The notes under the pieces were generated by a model. That model saw nothing but the letters and a program-made list of their open reading frames with translations, was not told the DNA's origin and searched no databases. From Loktanella atrilutea (lineage in GTDB: Bacteria > Pseudomonadota > Alphaproteobacteria > Rhodobacterales > Rhodobacteraceae), in the NCBI RefSeq assembly GCF_900128995.1, contig NZ_FQUE01000008.1, forward strand, positions 62,001 to 126,000: a stretch of 64,000 nt of DNA, given 5' to 3'. Both the position numbers and the translations under genes were made by a program. Below are positions 56,384 to 64,000 of the stretch, piece by piece (position 1 is the stretch's first letter; each line of letters opens with the position of its first letter).

Positions 56384-57309
56384 AGATCCTGTTTTCCGCC
56401 AAGCCCGACGTCTGGGACGACTACGAGGCGCCGCTGCGCCGCGCGCTGGATGCCGCGGGGCTGCGTTACGACCTGTCGCGGGATCATGCGCCCGGGGACG
56501 TGGACTACATCGTCTTCGCCCCCAACGGTCCGGTGAAGGATTTCACGCCCTACGTGAACACCCGGCTGGTCATGGGCCTGTGGGCCGGGGTCGAGACGGT
56601 GGTCGGCAACGAGACCCTGACGCAGCCGCTGGCGCGGATGGTCGACGACGGGCTGACACGCGGGATGGTGGAATGGGTCGTGGGGCATGTGATGCGCCAT
56701 CATCTGGGGCTCGATGCCCATATCCACGGACAGGACGGTGAGTGGCGCAACGATGTCTACCCCCCCTTGGCGCAGGATCGCCCGGTGACGGTTCTGGGGC
56801 TGGGTGAACTCGGGTCGGCCTGCGGTCAGGCGCTGGCGGGGCTGGGCTTTCCGGTGACCGGCTGGTCGCGCAGTCCCAAGCGGATCGACGGACTCACCTG
56901 CCTGTCAGGCGCGGACGGCCTGCGCGATGCCCTGACGGATGCGCAGATCGTCGTGCTGCTGCTGCCGCAGACACCGGCGACAGAGGATATCCTGAACGCC
57001 GACACGCTGGCGCTGCTGGCCCCGGGCGCGGTCATCGTGAACCCCGGCCGGGGCCCGCTGATCGACGACGACGCATTGCTGGCGGCCCTCGACAGCGGTG
57101 CTGTCGGCGCGGCGACGCTTGACGTCTTTCGCACCGAACCGCTGCCGCGGGATCATCCCTACTGGGCGCATCCCCGCGTCACGGTGACGCCGCACATCGC
57201 CTCGACCACCCGGCCGGAAACGGCGGCGCAGGTCATCGCCGCGAACATCGCGCGGGGCGAGCGGGGCGAGCCGTTCCTGCACCTCGTGGATCGCACGGCG
57301 GGCTACTAG
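56380..57309 (+). CDS. ghrA: glyoxylate/hydroxypyruvate reductase A-type dehydrogenase
   Basis: 309 residues of the D-2-hydroxyacid dehydrogenase family. VTVLGLGELGSACGQALAGL is the NAD(P) motif; VNPGRGPLIDDDALLAAL carries the catalytic Arg segment and TLDVFRTEPLPRDHPYWAHP the Glu; HIAST holds the catalytic His. FAPNGPVKDFTPYVN and LWAGVETVVGN resemble the GhrA subgroup. It would reduce glyoxylate or hydroxypyruvate, useful beside the glyoxylate-producing malyl-CoA lyase elsewhere in the window. ATGA overlap with rodA links it to the shape operon. Confidence 0.9.
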   Translation: MKILFSAKPDVWDDYEAPLRRALDAAGLRYDLSRDHAPGDVDYIVFAPNGPVKDFTPYVNTRLVMGLWAGVETVVGNETLTQPLARMVDDGLTRGMVEWVVGHVMRHHLGLDAHIHGQDGEWRNDVYPPLAQDRPVTVLGLGELGSACGQALAGLGFPVTGWSRSPKRIDGLTCLSGADGLRDALTDAQIVVLLLPQTPATEDILNADTLALLAPGAVIVNPGRGPLIDDDALLAALDSGAVGAATLDVFRTEPLPRDHPYWAHPRVTVTPHIASTTRPETAAQVIAANIARGERGEPFLHLVDRTAGY

Positions 57310-58097
57310 CGCAGCTTCGGCGGGGCGTTGGGGTCCGACCCCGGCGCCATCGGCACGGCAGGCGTGGGCCGCGACAGTTCCGGCAGGTCGAAGCGCAGGC
57401 CCACGCGCGCCAGCCGCTGCGCCACGGCGTCGGTGCTGGCCACGAACATCACGTCCATCGTGCCCGCGTCGATGCCCGAAAAGGTCAGCGCCTCGCCCGC
57501 CGCATGGGCCAGCGCCGCATGGGCCGTGTCCGGCGCATCGACGAAGGCCAGCACATGGCCGCGGCCACCGTCCTCGTATTCCGCCGCCACCAGCAGCGCG
57601 TGATCGGCCAGCCCGGCAGCGCGGGTCAGCTTGCGGTCCAGCGCCTCCAGCACGCTCTCCGGCAGGCCGGTGGGGCGAGAGACGCCGGTCAGACGTGCCT
57701 CTGCCTGCTCGGGCGTGTGATCGAGGGTCGTGGCCAGCCAGTCCACGGCGTCCGCCGGGATCAGCATCTCGCTGGGGGCGACCTGCAGGTTCAGGGCAAT
57801 GCCGATCCCCTGTCCCGCCATCATCTGCGCCAGCGCCCGGCCGGGCAGACCGGCATAGGGGGCGGCGCGTCCGACGAAGGCCGACAGACGTTCCTCTGCA
57901 TCGAACACCAGCGCGTATTCTCCGCCATCCACCGTGAAGAGCGAGGGGCGCACGCTGTCCCCCTCCGGCTCGACGTCCAGCAGCACGAACAGGTCGCTGT
58001 CCGCCAAAGTCTCGTAGAAGCGCAGGCGCAGGTCGTCGGAGGTGTCCATCGCCGCATGGGCGCGGTCCAGATCGGTGGTCATCTCGGGCGTCGTCAT
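57306..58097 (-). CDS. SseB-domain protein
   Basis: 263 residues. FYETLADSDLFVLLDVEPEG, TVDGGEYALVFDAEERLSAF and GQGIGIALNLQVAPSEMLIP match the SseB N-terminal domain. The C-terminal half (LADHALLVAAEYEDGGRGHV) looks like a degenerate second copy. The role is unknown; the E. coli homologue is linked to serine metabolism and sulfurtransferase effects. Start at 58097 overlaps the stop of the glycosylase gene upstream; the end overlaps ghrA by four bases. Confidence 0.82.
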   Translation of the reverse strand: MTTPEMTTDLDRAHAAMDTSDDLRLRFYETLADSDLFVLLDVEPEGDSVRPSLFTVDGGEYALVFDAEERLSAFVGRAAPYAGLPGRALAQMMAGQGIGIALNLQVAPSEMLIPADAVDWLATTLDHTPEQAEARLTGVSRPTGLPESVLEALDRKLTRAAGLADHALLVAAEYEDGGRGHVLAFVDAPDTAHAALAHAAGEALTFSGIDAGTMDVMFVASTDAVAQRLARVGLRFDLPELSRPTPAVPMAPGSDPNAPPKLR

Positions 58098-58675
58098 GTC
58101 AGCACCTCCTGCACGCGGGCCCGCAGGACGGGCAGCACATCGGTTTCGAACCAAGGGTTGCGGTTCAGCCATCCGGTATTGCGCCACGACGGATGAGGCA
58201 AGCAGAACACGCGCGGTGCAAGGTCGCGCCAGGCCGCGACCCGTTCGGTCACGCCCATGCGGCCGCCCAGGTGCCACTGCTGCGCGTAGCCGCCGATCAG
58301 CAGGGTCAGCGGCACGTCGCCCAGACGGTCCATCACCGGCTGACGCCATGTCGCGGCACAGATGCGCGGCGGCGGCAAGTCGGACCCCGCCGCGTTGTAG
58401 CCCGGAAAGCAGAAGGCCATCGGCACGATGGCCACCCGGTCGCGGTCGTAGAACGCGGGTTTGTCGACGCCGAGCCAGTCCCGCAGGCGATCGCCGGACC
58501 GGTCCCAGAACGGCGTCTGCGCCGCATGAACCCGCGCGCCCGGCGCCTGGCTGGCGATCAGGATACGCGGCGGTCCGTCGAACCAGACCACCGGGCGCGG
58601 CGCGTGCCGCGTCGCGGTCGCCGCAAAGCGGTCCGCACAGATGCGGCAGGCGGCGATATCGTCCCTCAGACCCAT
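58094..58675 (-). CDS. uracil-DNA glycosylase family protein
   Basis: 193 residues. An N-terminal C-x2-C (AACRICADRF), the loop ILIASQAPGARVHAAQTPFWD with GDRLRDWLGV, and the C-terminal LPHPSWRNTGWLNRNPWFET are the UDG-fold landmarks of the small subfamily that includes SMUG2/UDG-like proteins in proteobacteria. The catalytic water-activating residue of classical UDG (GQDPYH) is replaced by SQAPG. The reaction is therefore not proven. Coupled to the SseB gene by ATGA. Confidence 0.82.
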   Translation of the reverse strand: MGLRDDIAACRICADRFAATATRHAPRPVVWFDGPPRILIASQAPGARVHAAQTPFWDRSGDRLRDWLGVDKPAFYDRDRVAIVPMAFCFPGYNAAGSDLPPPRICAATWRQPVMDRLGDVPLTLLIGGYAQQWHLGGRMGVTERVAAWRDLAPRVFCLPHPSWRNTGWLNRNPWFETDVLPVLRARVQEVLT

Positions 58676-58880
58676 GTGGCAGACCTAGTCCGAACGTCGC
58701 GCAATCAAGCGCGACGGCACCATCACGGCCCGGTGTAAGCTGCGGTATGACTGCAGTTCCGCCTGTCTTTGAACATAATTCTGCGGCATACCACCCGCGA
58801 CAAGGGCCAGCGTGACGGGTGGTTTACCCATCATCGTCATCAAGACCCAGGCAAGATGAAGACCGATCGGGCGAACCGCG

Positions 58881-59540
58881 ATGCTTGAATTCAATCAGGT
58901 CAGCAAGTCCTTCTGGACGGGCAAGACGCGCAAGGTGATCCTTGACCGCGTGTCCTTCCGCGTCGACCTCGGACGCTCGCTCGGCATCCTCGCCCCCAAC
59001 GGCACCGGCAAGACGACCTTGATCAACATGATGGCCGGGCTCGAAAAGCCGGACGAGGGCACGATCACCCGCGGCTGCCGCATCTCCTTTCCGCTGGGCT
59101 TCATGGGCGGCGTCACCAACCGCCACACGGCGCGGGAAAACGTGCGCTACATCGCGCGGCTCTACAGCCTAGACCCCGACTACATCGAAGCATTCTGCCG
59201 CTGGCTTTGCGGCATCAAGGAATACTTCGACATGCCGGTCGGCACCTACAGTTCCGGCATGCGCTCGCGGCTGACCTTCTCGCTGATGCTGGCGCTCGAC
59301 TTCGACATCTACCTGATCGACGAAGGCATGCCCGCGACGACCGACGCCGAATTCAACCGCAAGGCCGGAGAGATCCTGCGCGAACGGCTGGAAAAGACGA
59401 CCGTGATCATCGTATCCCATCAAGCCAAGACGCTGGAACGCTTTGCCCGGTCCGCCGCCGTCCTGCGCCACGGCAAGCTACACATGTTCGACACTCTGGA
59501 AGAGGCCAAGCAGCTTTATGACTACGAAGCCGACCGCTAA
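58881..59540 (+). CDS. kpsT: capsule polysaccharide exporter ATP-binding protein (KpsT-like)
   Basis: 219 residues. Walker A LAPNGTGKTTLINMM, signature YSSGMRSRLTFSLMLALDFD, Walker B YLIDEGMPATTDAEF and GVTNRHTARENVRYIARLY are features of KpsT/BexA ATPases that drive group 2 capsule export. KpsM permease and KpsD are not adjacent. Its stop lies 23 bases inside the next gene. The start at 58881 gives the family N-terminus. Confidence 0.9.
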   Translation: MLEFNQVSKSFWTGKTRKVILDRVSFRVDLGRSLGILAPNGTGKTTLINMMAGLEKPDEGTITRGCRISFPLGFMGGVTNRHTARENVRYIARLYSLDPDYIEAFCRWLCGIKEYFDMPVGTYSSGMRSRLTFSLMLALDFDIYLIDEGMPATTDAEFNRKAGEILRERLEKTTVIIVSHQAKTLERFARSAAVLRHGKLHMFDTLEEAKQLYDYEADR

Positions 59541-61161
59541 GAAATTCCGCATCCGTCGGCCAGAGCCGCAGCCGGACCCGACCCCGATGGCGGAGGCCGC
59601 GCCAGTAGCCGCGCCCGAATCCACGACAGACACTGCCACGCAACTGCCGGCAATGCAGGGGCAGGCGACCGGCGGGACGGACATCGACGCGATCCGGCGC
59701 GAGGGGCTGACCGGGCGACAGTTGCGCATGGCCCGCCGCGTGGCGCAGAAGCACGGCATGGCGCCGACCTCCGATTTCGATGCCATCAGGCTCTTGCGCA
59801 AGGCGGGCATCGATCCCTTCCAGCGGTCCACCGTGCTGGAACTGGTCACGCCCGATGGCCGGACCGGTGGCGGCACCACCGCGCCGGGCGCGTCGCTGGG
59901 GGCGACCCCGGGCATGCCCGGCATGCCCGCCCCCCGCGTGCAGCTGCCGCAGACGGTGGCGGAACCCGGTCAGACCCTCCCCTCTACCGAATTCGCCAGC
60001 CCGGCCGACCGGCACCTGTCGGAAATCATGAAGATCCAGCGCGATCTGGGCCGCCGCCGCCGGCGGCGGACCGTGCTGATGATGGCGCGGCTGGCGATCT
60101 TCGTCCTGCTTCCGACCATCATGGTCGGTTACTATTTCTACAACGTCGCGACGCCGATGTATGCGACAAGCTCGGAATTCGTGATCCAGAAGGCCGAGGC
60201 GACGAGCGTCGCCGGCGGCCTCGGCGGCATGTTCCAGGGCACCTCGATGGCGACCCAGCAGGACAGCATCACGGTGCAGTCCTACCTCGCCTCGCGGGCC
60301 GCGATGCTGCGTCTGGATCAGGACCACGGTTTCAAGTCGGTGTTCAGCGACCCGACGATCGACCCGATCCAGCGCCTGCCCGAAGAGGCCAGCAACGAGG
60401 CCGCCTTCGCCGTCTATCAGGACCGGGTCAAGATCAGCTACGACCCGACCGAGGGCATCCTGAAGATGGATGTCATCGCCCCGACCCCCGCCGCCAGCCA
60501 GCAATTCTCCGAGGCGCTAATCGGCTACGCCGAAGAGCAGGTCGACCAGCTGACCCAGCGCCTGCGCGAAGACCAGATGTCGGGTGCCCGCGACAGCTAC
60601 GAAGCCGCCGAGGCGAGCCGGGGCGAGGCCCTCGCCAGCTGGCTGCAGCTGCAGGAGGACGTGCAGCAGATCGATCCGGTGGGCGAAACCGCGGCCAAGA
60701 CGCAGCAGATCTCCGCGCTCGAGACCGAACGCCAGCGCCTGACCCTGTCGCTGCAGGACCGGCTGAACGTGCGCCGCCCGAACGAGGCGCAGGTCAATGC
60801 CCTGCAGGCCCAGATCGACAACATCGAGAACCTGATCGCCGATCTGCGCGACAAGATGACGATCTCGACCGACACCGGCACGTCCCAGGCCGCGCGGAAC
60901 ACCGAACTGCGGCTGGCCGAGGAGAACTATACCTTCAAGACGATGCTGGCGCAGCAGGCCCTGACCCAGATGGAAACCGCCCGGATCGAGGCGAACCGTC
61001 AGGTCCGCTACCTGTCCATGGGCGTCGAGCCGGTCGCCCCGGACGAGGCGACCTACCCCAAGGCGTTCCAGAACACGCTCCTTGCGTTCCTGATCTTCGC
61101 GGGCATCTACCTGATGATCTCGATCACCGCCTCCGTGCTTCGGGAACAGGTCACCAACTGA
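59518..61161 (+). CDS. kpsE: capsule polysaccharide export inner-membrane protein (KpsE-like)
   Basis: 547 residues. A Pro/Ala-rich cytoplasmic N-terminus of about 180 residues (longer than in E. coli KpsE) leads to a first helix (MMARLAIFVLLPTIMVGYYF). A large periplasmic part follows with VIAPTPAASQQFSEALIGYA and coiled coils (ALETERQRLTLSLQDRLNVR), then a second helix (FQNTLLAFLIFAGIYLMISI). This is the polysaccharide co-polymerase topology. GLTGRQLRMARRVAQKHGMA in the cytoplasmic part recurs in alphaproteobacterial homologues. ATG 59518 lies inside kpsT. It would bridge the ABC exporter to the outer membrane. Confidence 0.88.
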   Translation: MTTKPTAKKFRIRRPEPQPDPTPMAEAAPVAAPESTTDTATQLPAMQGQATGGTDIDAIRREGLTGRQLRMARRVAQKHGMAPTSDFDAIRLLRKAGIDPFQRSTVLELVTPDGRTGGGTTAPGASLGATPGMPGMPAPRVQLPQTVAEPGQTLPSTEFASPADRHLSEIMKIQRDLGRRRRRRTVLMMARLAIFVLLPTIMVGYYFYNVATPMYATSSEFVIQKAEATSVAGGLGGMFQGTSMATQQDSITVQSYLASRAAMLRLDQDHGFKSVFSDPTIDPIQRLPEEASNEAAFAVYQDRVKISYDPTEGILKMDVIAPTPAASQQFSEALIGYAEEQVDQLTQRLREDQMSGARDSYEAAEASRGEALASWLQLQEDVQQIDPVGETAAKTQQISALETERQRLTLSLQDRLNVRRPNEAQVNALQAQIDNIENLIADLRDKMTISTDTGTSQAARNTELRLAEENYTFKTMLAQQALTQMETARIEANRQVRYLSMGVEPVAPDEATYPKAFQNTLLAFLIFAGIYLMISITASVLREQVTN

Positions 61162-61260
61162 AGGATCGCCACACCGGCCGGCGCCGCATGTCCCTGCAGC
61201 GCTGGCAGGCGGGCGTCCGCGCCCTACCTTTCGGCCCAATGCCCTGCCGATAGGTCTGCC

Positions 61261-62547
61261 ATGCGCGTCATGTCCCTGATTGCCCTTCTCCTCTGTCTGG
61301 CGCAGGGCGCACGGGCGCAGGATCCCACCACCGCCATCGACACGACGGCCACCACGGCGCAGGACAGCGCGATCGCGGCGCGCCTGCGCGACATCCTTGG
61401 GGTGCTGGGCGGCTATGATGCCGTGACGGTCAAGGTGAACGAAGGTGTCGTGACCTTCGACGGCACCGTCACCGACCCCGCGGATGCCACGCGCCTCGAC
61501 GACCTCGCGAACCGCGTGACCGGTGTCGTCGCCACGCGCAACAGCGTCGTGGAAACCGCGGATGTCGGCGCCCGACTCAACCCCGCCGTCGCCCGCTTTC
61601 AGGCCCGCGGCGCACAGATCCTCGCCTATCTGCCGCTTCTGGCCGTGGCGGCCGCGCTCTTTGCGCTCATCGTCTGGGTCGGCCTCTGGGTTGCGCGCCG
61701 GCCGCAGCCGTGGAACCGTCTGGCACCCAACCCCTTCATCGCGGAAATCTACCGGCAGATCCTGCGTCTGGCCTTCGTCGTGCTGGGTCTGGTGGTAGCG
61801 CTCGACATCCTGAACGCCACTGCCCTGCTCGGCACGATCCTCGGCGCCGCCGGTATCGTCGGGCTTGCCCTCGGTTTCGCCGTCAAGGACACGGTCGAGA
61901 ACTTCATCGCCTCGATCATGCTGTCGATCCGGCAGCCCTTCCAGCCCAACGACATGGTCGAAATCAACGGCGATCAGGGCAAGGTCATCCGCCTGACCAG
62001 CCGGGCCACGATCCTTCTGTCCAACGACGGCAACCACATCCACATTCCCAACGCGACGGTCTTTTCCAACCGGCTGATCAACTACACCCGCAACGCGGAA
62101 CGGCGCTTCATCTTTCCGATCGGCGTCACCCGCGACGCCGACCTCGACGCCGCGCGCCGTCTGGTCGAGACCACGGTCCAGTCCCTGCCCTTCGTGCTGG
62201 CGACCCCCGCCGCGCAGGCCTGGATCGACCGCCTCGACCCGGGTGGTGTCGTCATGCAGGCCACCGGCTGGATCGACCAGCGCACGACCTCTCCGGCCCT
62301 TGCGCAAAGCGAGGCGATCCGCCTTGTGAAGCGCGCGCTCGAGGGCGGTGGATTCGAGATTCCCGACAATATCCAGGGGGTCCGGATGGTCACCACCGCG
62401 TCTGACCCCGCCCCCTCCGCCCCCGAAAACGAACACCCCACGCCAGTCTCTGCAAGCCACGAGGAGGCGCTCGAATCGATGATCGAAAGCGAGCGCCGCA
62501 AGGACGGCATGGCCGATCTCCTGTCCGGCGGCGGTCTGTCGGAATAG
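61261..62547 (+). CDS. small-conductance mechanosensitive channel with BON domain
   Basis: 428 residues. Signal-like N-terminus (SLIALLLCLAQGARA), then a BON-like domain (residues about 35-100, GVVTFDGTVTDPADATRLDD), three helices including the pore helix (LLGTILGAAGIVGLALGFAV), the beta domain (QPFQPNDMVEINGDQGKVIR and ILLSNDGNHIHIPNATVFSN) and a C-terminal alpha/beta domain. This is the MscS order. It opens on membrane tension to release osmolytes. Acidic C-terminal tail. Confidence 0.93.
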   Translation: MRVMSLIALLLCLAQGARAQDPTTAIDTTATTAQDSAIAARLRDILGVLGGYDAVTVKVNEGVVTFDGTVTDPADATRLDDLANRVTGVVATRNSVVETADVGARLNPAVARFQARGAQILAYLPLLAVAAALFALIVWVGLWVARRPQPWNRLAPNPFIAEIYRQILRLAFVVLGLVVALDILNATALLGTILGAAGIVGLALGFAVKDTVENFIASIMLSIRQPFQPNDMVEINGDQGKVIRLTSRATILLSNDGNHIHIPNATVFSNRLINYTRNAERRFIFPIGVTRDADLDAARRLVETTVQSLPFVLATPAAQAWIDRLDPGGVVMQATGWIDQRTTSPALAQSEAIRLVKRALEGGGFEIPDNIQGVRMVTTASDPAPSAPENEHPTPVSASHEEALESMIESERRKDGMADLLSGGGLSE

Positions 62548-62611
62548 CCGAAAAAAGCATCGCGGGGGGCTTGAAGGCCCCGATCCTTTGTCGTATCCAC
62601 CGCCTCGCTGA

Positions 62612-62686
62612 TGGGGTGTAGCCAAGCGGTAAGGCATCGGTTTTTGGTACCGTGTACCGTAGGTTCGAATCCTACCACCCCAGCCA
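62612..62686 (+). tRNA. tRNA-Gln (anticodon TTG)
   Basis: 75 bases, CCA encoded. Acceptor TGGGGTG pairs with CACCCCA, the T arm GTAGG-TTCGAAT-CCTAC is complete and the D arm GCC-AAGCGGTAA-GGC is intact. The anticodon loop TTTTGGT reads UUG. The anticodon stem has one U-U mismatch at its base. The fold matches bacterial tRNA-Gln. Confidence 0.95.
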
Positions 62687-63018
62687 GCGATCTCAGACAC
62701 TTAGTCGATTGGGCCTCAGAAAATCCCTATAGCCCGAAATGCCCCAGTGGATTTTGGTCTGTAGGGCTGCAGCAACGACGCTCAGGCACCCCGGAACCAC
62801 CCGTAGAAGCGCTCCTCCCACCGTAGCGGGAGGAAAGGGTGCCATTCTACTGAGCCGGATAGGCCCATGGCCACAGTCTAGAGCAATGTGAAGTCGATCC
62901 CGTTCGCTCTGAAATCCCGATTGTCGAGGATGAGCAAACTTCTCGCAACCAGCTATGTCCGTCGTGTTAACCGCTTTTATCATGTCAATATACCCGTCAT
63001 GGACAAGCTGAAGAGCAG
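62687..63018 (+). other. gene-free stretch after tRNA-Gln
   Basis: About 330 bases with lower G+C than the surroundings and no supported gene. The hairpin TCCTCCC (62813-62819) and GGGAGGA (62828-62834) has an eight-base loop. No integrase or att-like repeat of the tRNA end was found, but the position after a tRNA gene is a common insertion site. Confidence 0.5.
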
Positions 63019-63432
63019 TCATTTCCTGCAGCACATGACCGGTGACATCTCCCTCTCGCAGTTCGAAGGCGTGACGACATTGACACGCCCAGCGCAAGGC
63101 GCCGCCTGACCCTGTCCGACATCTTTGCAGAACGCCTCGTAGAGTGCGGCCATCAGGATCTTCAGATCCGGATCGCCGATCCGGTAGTGGATCGTCTGGC
63201 TCTCCCTGCGGGTCTCGACCATGCCGGCGTCGCGCAGCTTGGCAAGATGTTGGCTCAAGGCGGATTGGCTCAGATCGACGGCCACCTGAAGCGCGCCGAC
63301 CGACCTCTCGCCCTTTGCGAGTTCGCACAGGATCAGAAGCCGCTTTGCATTTGCAACCAGCGCCAGCCGGTCAGCCACGTAATCGGCCCGCTTTCGAAGG
63401 GCCGCAACGGAGACGTCGTCATCCAGCGTCAT
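63019..63432 (-). CDS. bigR: ArsR-family repressor, BigR/SqrR-like
   Basis: 137 residues. The winged helix runs SVGALQVAVDLSQSALSQHL with a wing at VETRRESQTIHYRIGD. Cys36 (RLLILCELAK) and Cys102 (LYEAFCKD) sit at the places of the redox pair that forms a per/tetrasulfide bridge in BigR and SqrR. A C-terminal tail adds several more Cys (APCAG, SNCER, MCCRK), unusual for the family. It is divergent from a YeeE/YedE gene, as BigR is in related genomes, so it is likely a repressor that lets go under sulfide or persulfide. Confidence 0.85.
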   Translation of the reverse strand: MTLDDDVSVAALRKRADYVADRLALVANAKRLLILCELAKGERSVGALQVAVDLSQSALSQHLAKLRDAGMVETRRESQTIHYRIGDPDLKILMAALYEAFCKDVGQGQAAPCAGRVNVVTPSNCEREMSPVMCCRK

Positions 63433-63435
63433 TAT

Positions 63436-63480
63436 ATTAGCCTTGACTGAATTAGCTACACATAATACATGAGCTATAAG
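63436..63480 (+). promoter_or_regulatory. candidate operator and promoter region between bigR-like and yeeE-like genes
   Basis: ATTAGC occurs at 63436-63441 and 63451-63456. TAGCT (63453-63457) and AGCTA (63472-63476) form an inverted repeat over 14 bases. The A/T-rich block stands between the divergent starts, where an ArsR-type repressor would act. TATAAT on the minus strand (63436-63431) may be the -10 of the repressor gene. Confidence 0.55.
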
Positions 63481-63522
63481 CCTGCATGAATCAACCTCTC
63501 ATCAGCCTATCGGAGAATCGTG

Positions 63523-63984
63523 ATGGAAATGGAGCTGCGGACGGCTTTCACGCCATGGGCCTCGCTCTTCGGTGGCAGTCTGATCGGCTTGAGCGCCGTG
63601 ATGGTCATGGGCCTGTTCGGACGGATAGCCGGGATTTCAGGCATCACGCAGGGGTTCCTCGGCACTGTCCTGCCGACTCCCGGTGCCCCGCGTGACAGGG
63701 ATTGGCGTCTGGCCTTCCTGCTCGGGCTGCTGGCCGCACCCCTCGCGATCATGCTGGGCGGCGGAACGATCAGCCAGAGCGTGCCCGCGAACCTTCCCGG
63801 CATGGTGATCGCGGGCCTGCTCGTGGGCCTCGGCACGTCACTCGGGTCGGGCTGCACCTCCGGTCATGGCGTCTGTGGCCTCGCACGGCTGTCCCGCCGG
63901 TCCTTCGCCGCGGTCCTGACCTTCATGTCCGCCGGCTTCGTCACGGTCTTCGTCCTGCGTCACGTTCTGAGGGGTGCATGGTAA
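63523..63984 (+). CDS. YeeE/YedE (DUF395) sulfur-compound transporter subunit
   Basis: 153 residues with four hydrophobic segments. GLGTSLGSGCTSGHGVCGLA is the Cys-containing motif of the YeeE/YedE (TsuA/PmpA) family that moves thiosulfate or persulfide-type sulfur. CGGAGA six bases before supports the ATG at 63523; the GTG one codon upstream is less well placed. The stop shares a base with the next start. Confidence 0.88.
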   Translation: MEMELRTAFTPWASLFGGSLIGLSAVMVMGLFGRIAGISGITQGFLGTVLPTPGAPRDRDWRLAFLLGLLAAPLAIMLGGGTISQSVPANLPGMVIAGLLVGLGTSLGSGCTSGHGVCGLARLSRRSFAAVLTFMSAGFVTVFVLRHVLRGAW

Positions 63985-64000
63985 TGCGCATCGCATTCGG
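63984..64000 (+). CDS. second YeeE/YedE-type protein, start only
   Basis: An ATG at 63984 overlaps the last base of the previous stop and reads MRIAF to the window end. Paired YeeE/YedE genes commonly follow BigR-type regulators, and the second member usually starts with a short MRI-like stretch, so a coupled second subunit is likely. Only five codons are visible. Confidence 0.45.

Noticed and set aside
62887-63109. 73-codon frame after tRNA-Gln as a possible integrase remnant
   Set aside because: No tyrosine-recombinase residues or other family signature could be read.

Overview
The window reads as high-GC alphaproteobacterial chromosome, most likely Rhodobacteraceae (Roseobacter or Rhodobacter-type). 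The evidence is a malyl-CoA/beta-methylmalyl-CoA lyase of the ethylmalonyl-CoA pathway, a DUF4175/TIGR02302 membrane protein, leuA followed by the mreBCD-mrdA-rodA operon, a cysteine-pair ArsR (BigR/SqrR-like) repressor beside YeeE/YedE proteins, and dense ATGA/TGATG start-stop overlaps. No rRNA, CRISPR array, intact insertion sequence or integrase was found. One tRNA, tRNA-Gln(UUG), lies near the right edge.

Layout. 1-750: end-truncated glycosyltransferase-like gene (minus). 892-4127: copper module, copZ-like chaperone divergent from copA-cueR, with two CueR-type promoters that each have a 19-bp spacer. 4815-16208: the most unusual locus, one strand and mostly translationally coupled. It holds a SARP/BTAD-like regulator, a PAP2/haloperoxidase-fold protein, a subtilisin-like protease, a membrane protein, an animal-type heme peroxidase, a papain-like protease with a hydrolase-like tail, an SGNH-hydrolase/metacaspase fusion, and a peptidoglycan-binding NlpC/P60-like protein. 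16195-19967: sulfate ABC transporter with an extra 80-residue membrane protein. 20433-28000: membrane protein, histidine kinase, mcl1, accA, plsC, ftsX, ftsE. 28130-38327: zinc-ribbon protein, DUF4175 protein, lysA, small proteins, argH, TlpA-like thioredoxin, Kef antiporter, YqgE. 38435-44078: DsbD-N-like protein and an RND efflux pair. 44161-48739: moaB, flavin monooxygenase, FeS photolyase, two SDRs. 48881-57309: leuA with a candidate attenuator leader, then the rod-shape operon and a hydroxyacid dehydrogenase. 57306-62547: SseB-like protein, uracil-DNA-glycosylase-like protein, kpsT/kpsE-like capsule export genes without a permease, MscS channel. 62612-64000: tRNA-Gln, a gene-free stretch, then the sulfur-responsive regulator and YeeE/YedE genes.

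How it works together. Most of the window is core metabolism and envelope biogenesis. The 4.8-16.2 kb locus stands apart. It puts one regulator ahead of several separate proteolytic, lipolytic, oxidative and wall-directed folds, none with a recognisable signal peptide, plus one membrane protein. It looks like a multi-effector cassette, possibly for conflict, controlled lysis or release of cargo. The domain assignments rest on motifs read in the sequence. The joint function is inference.
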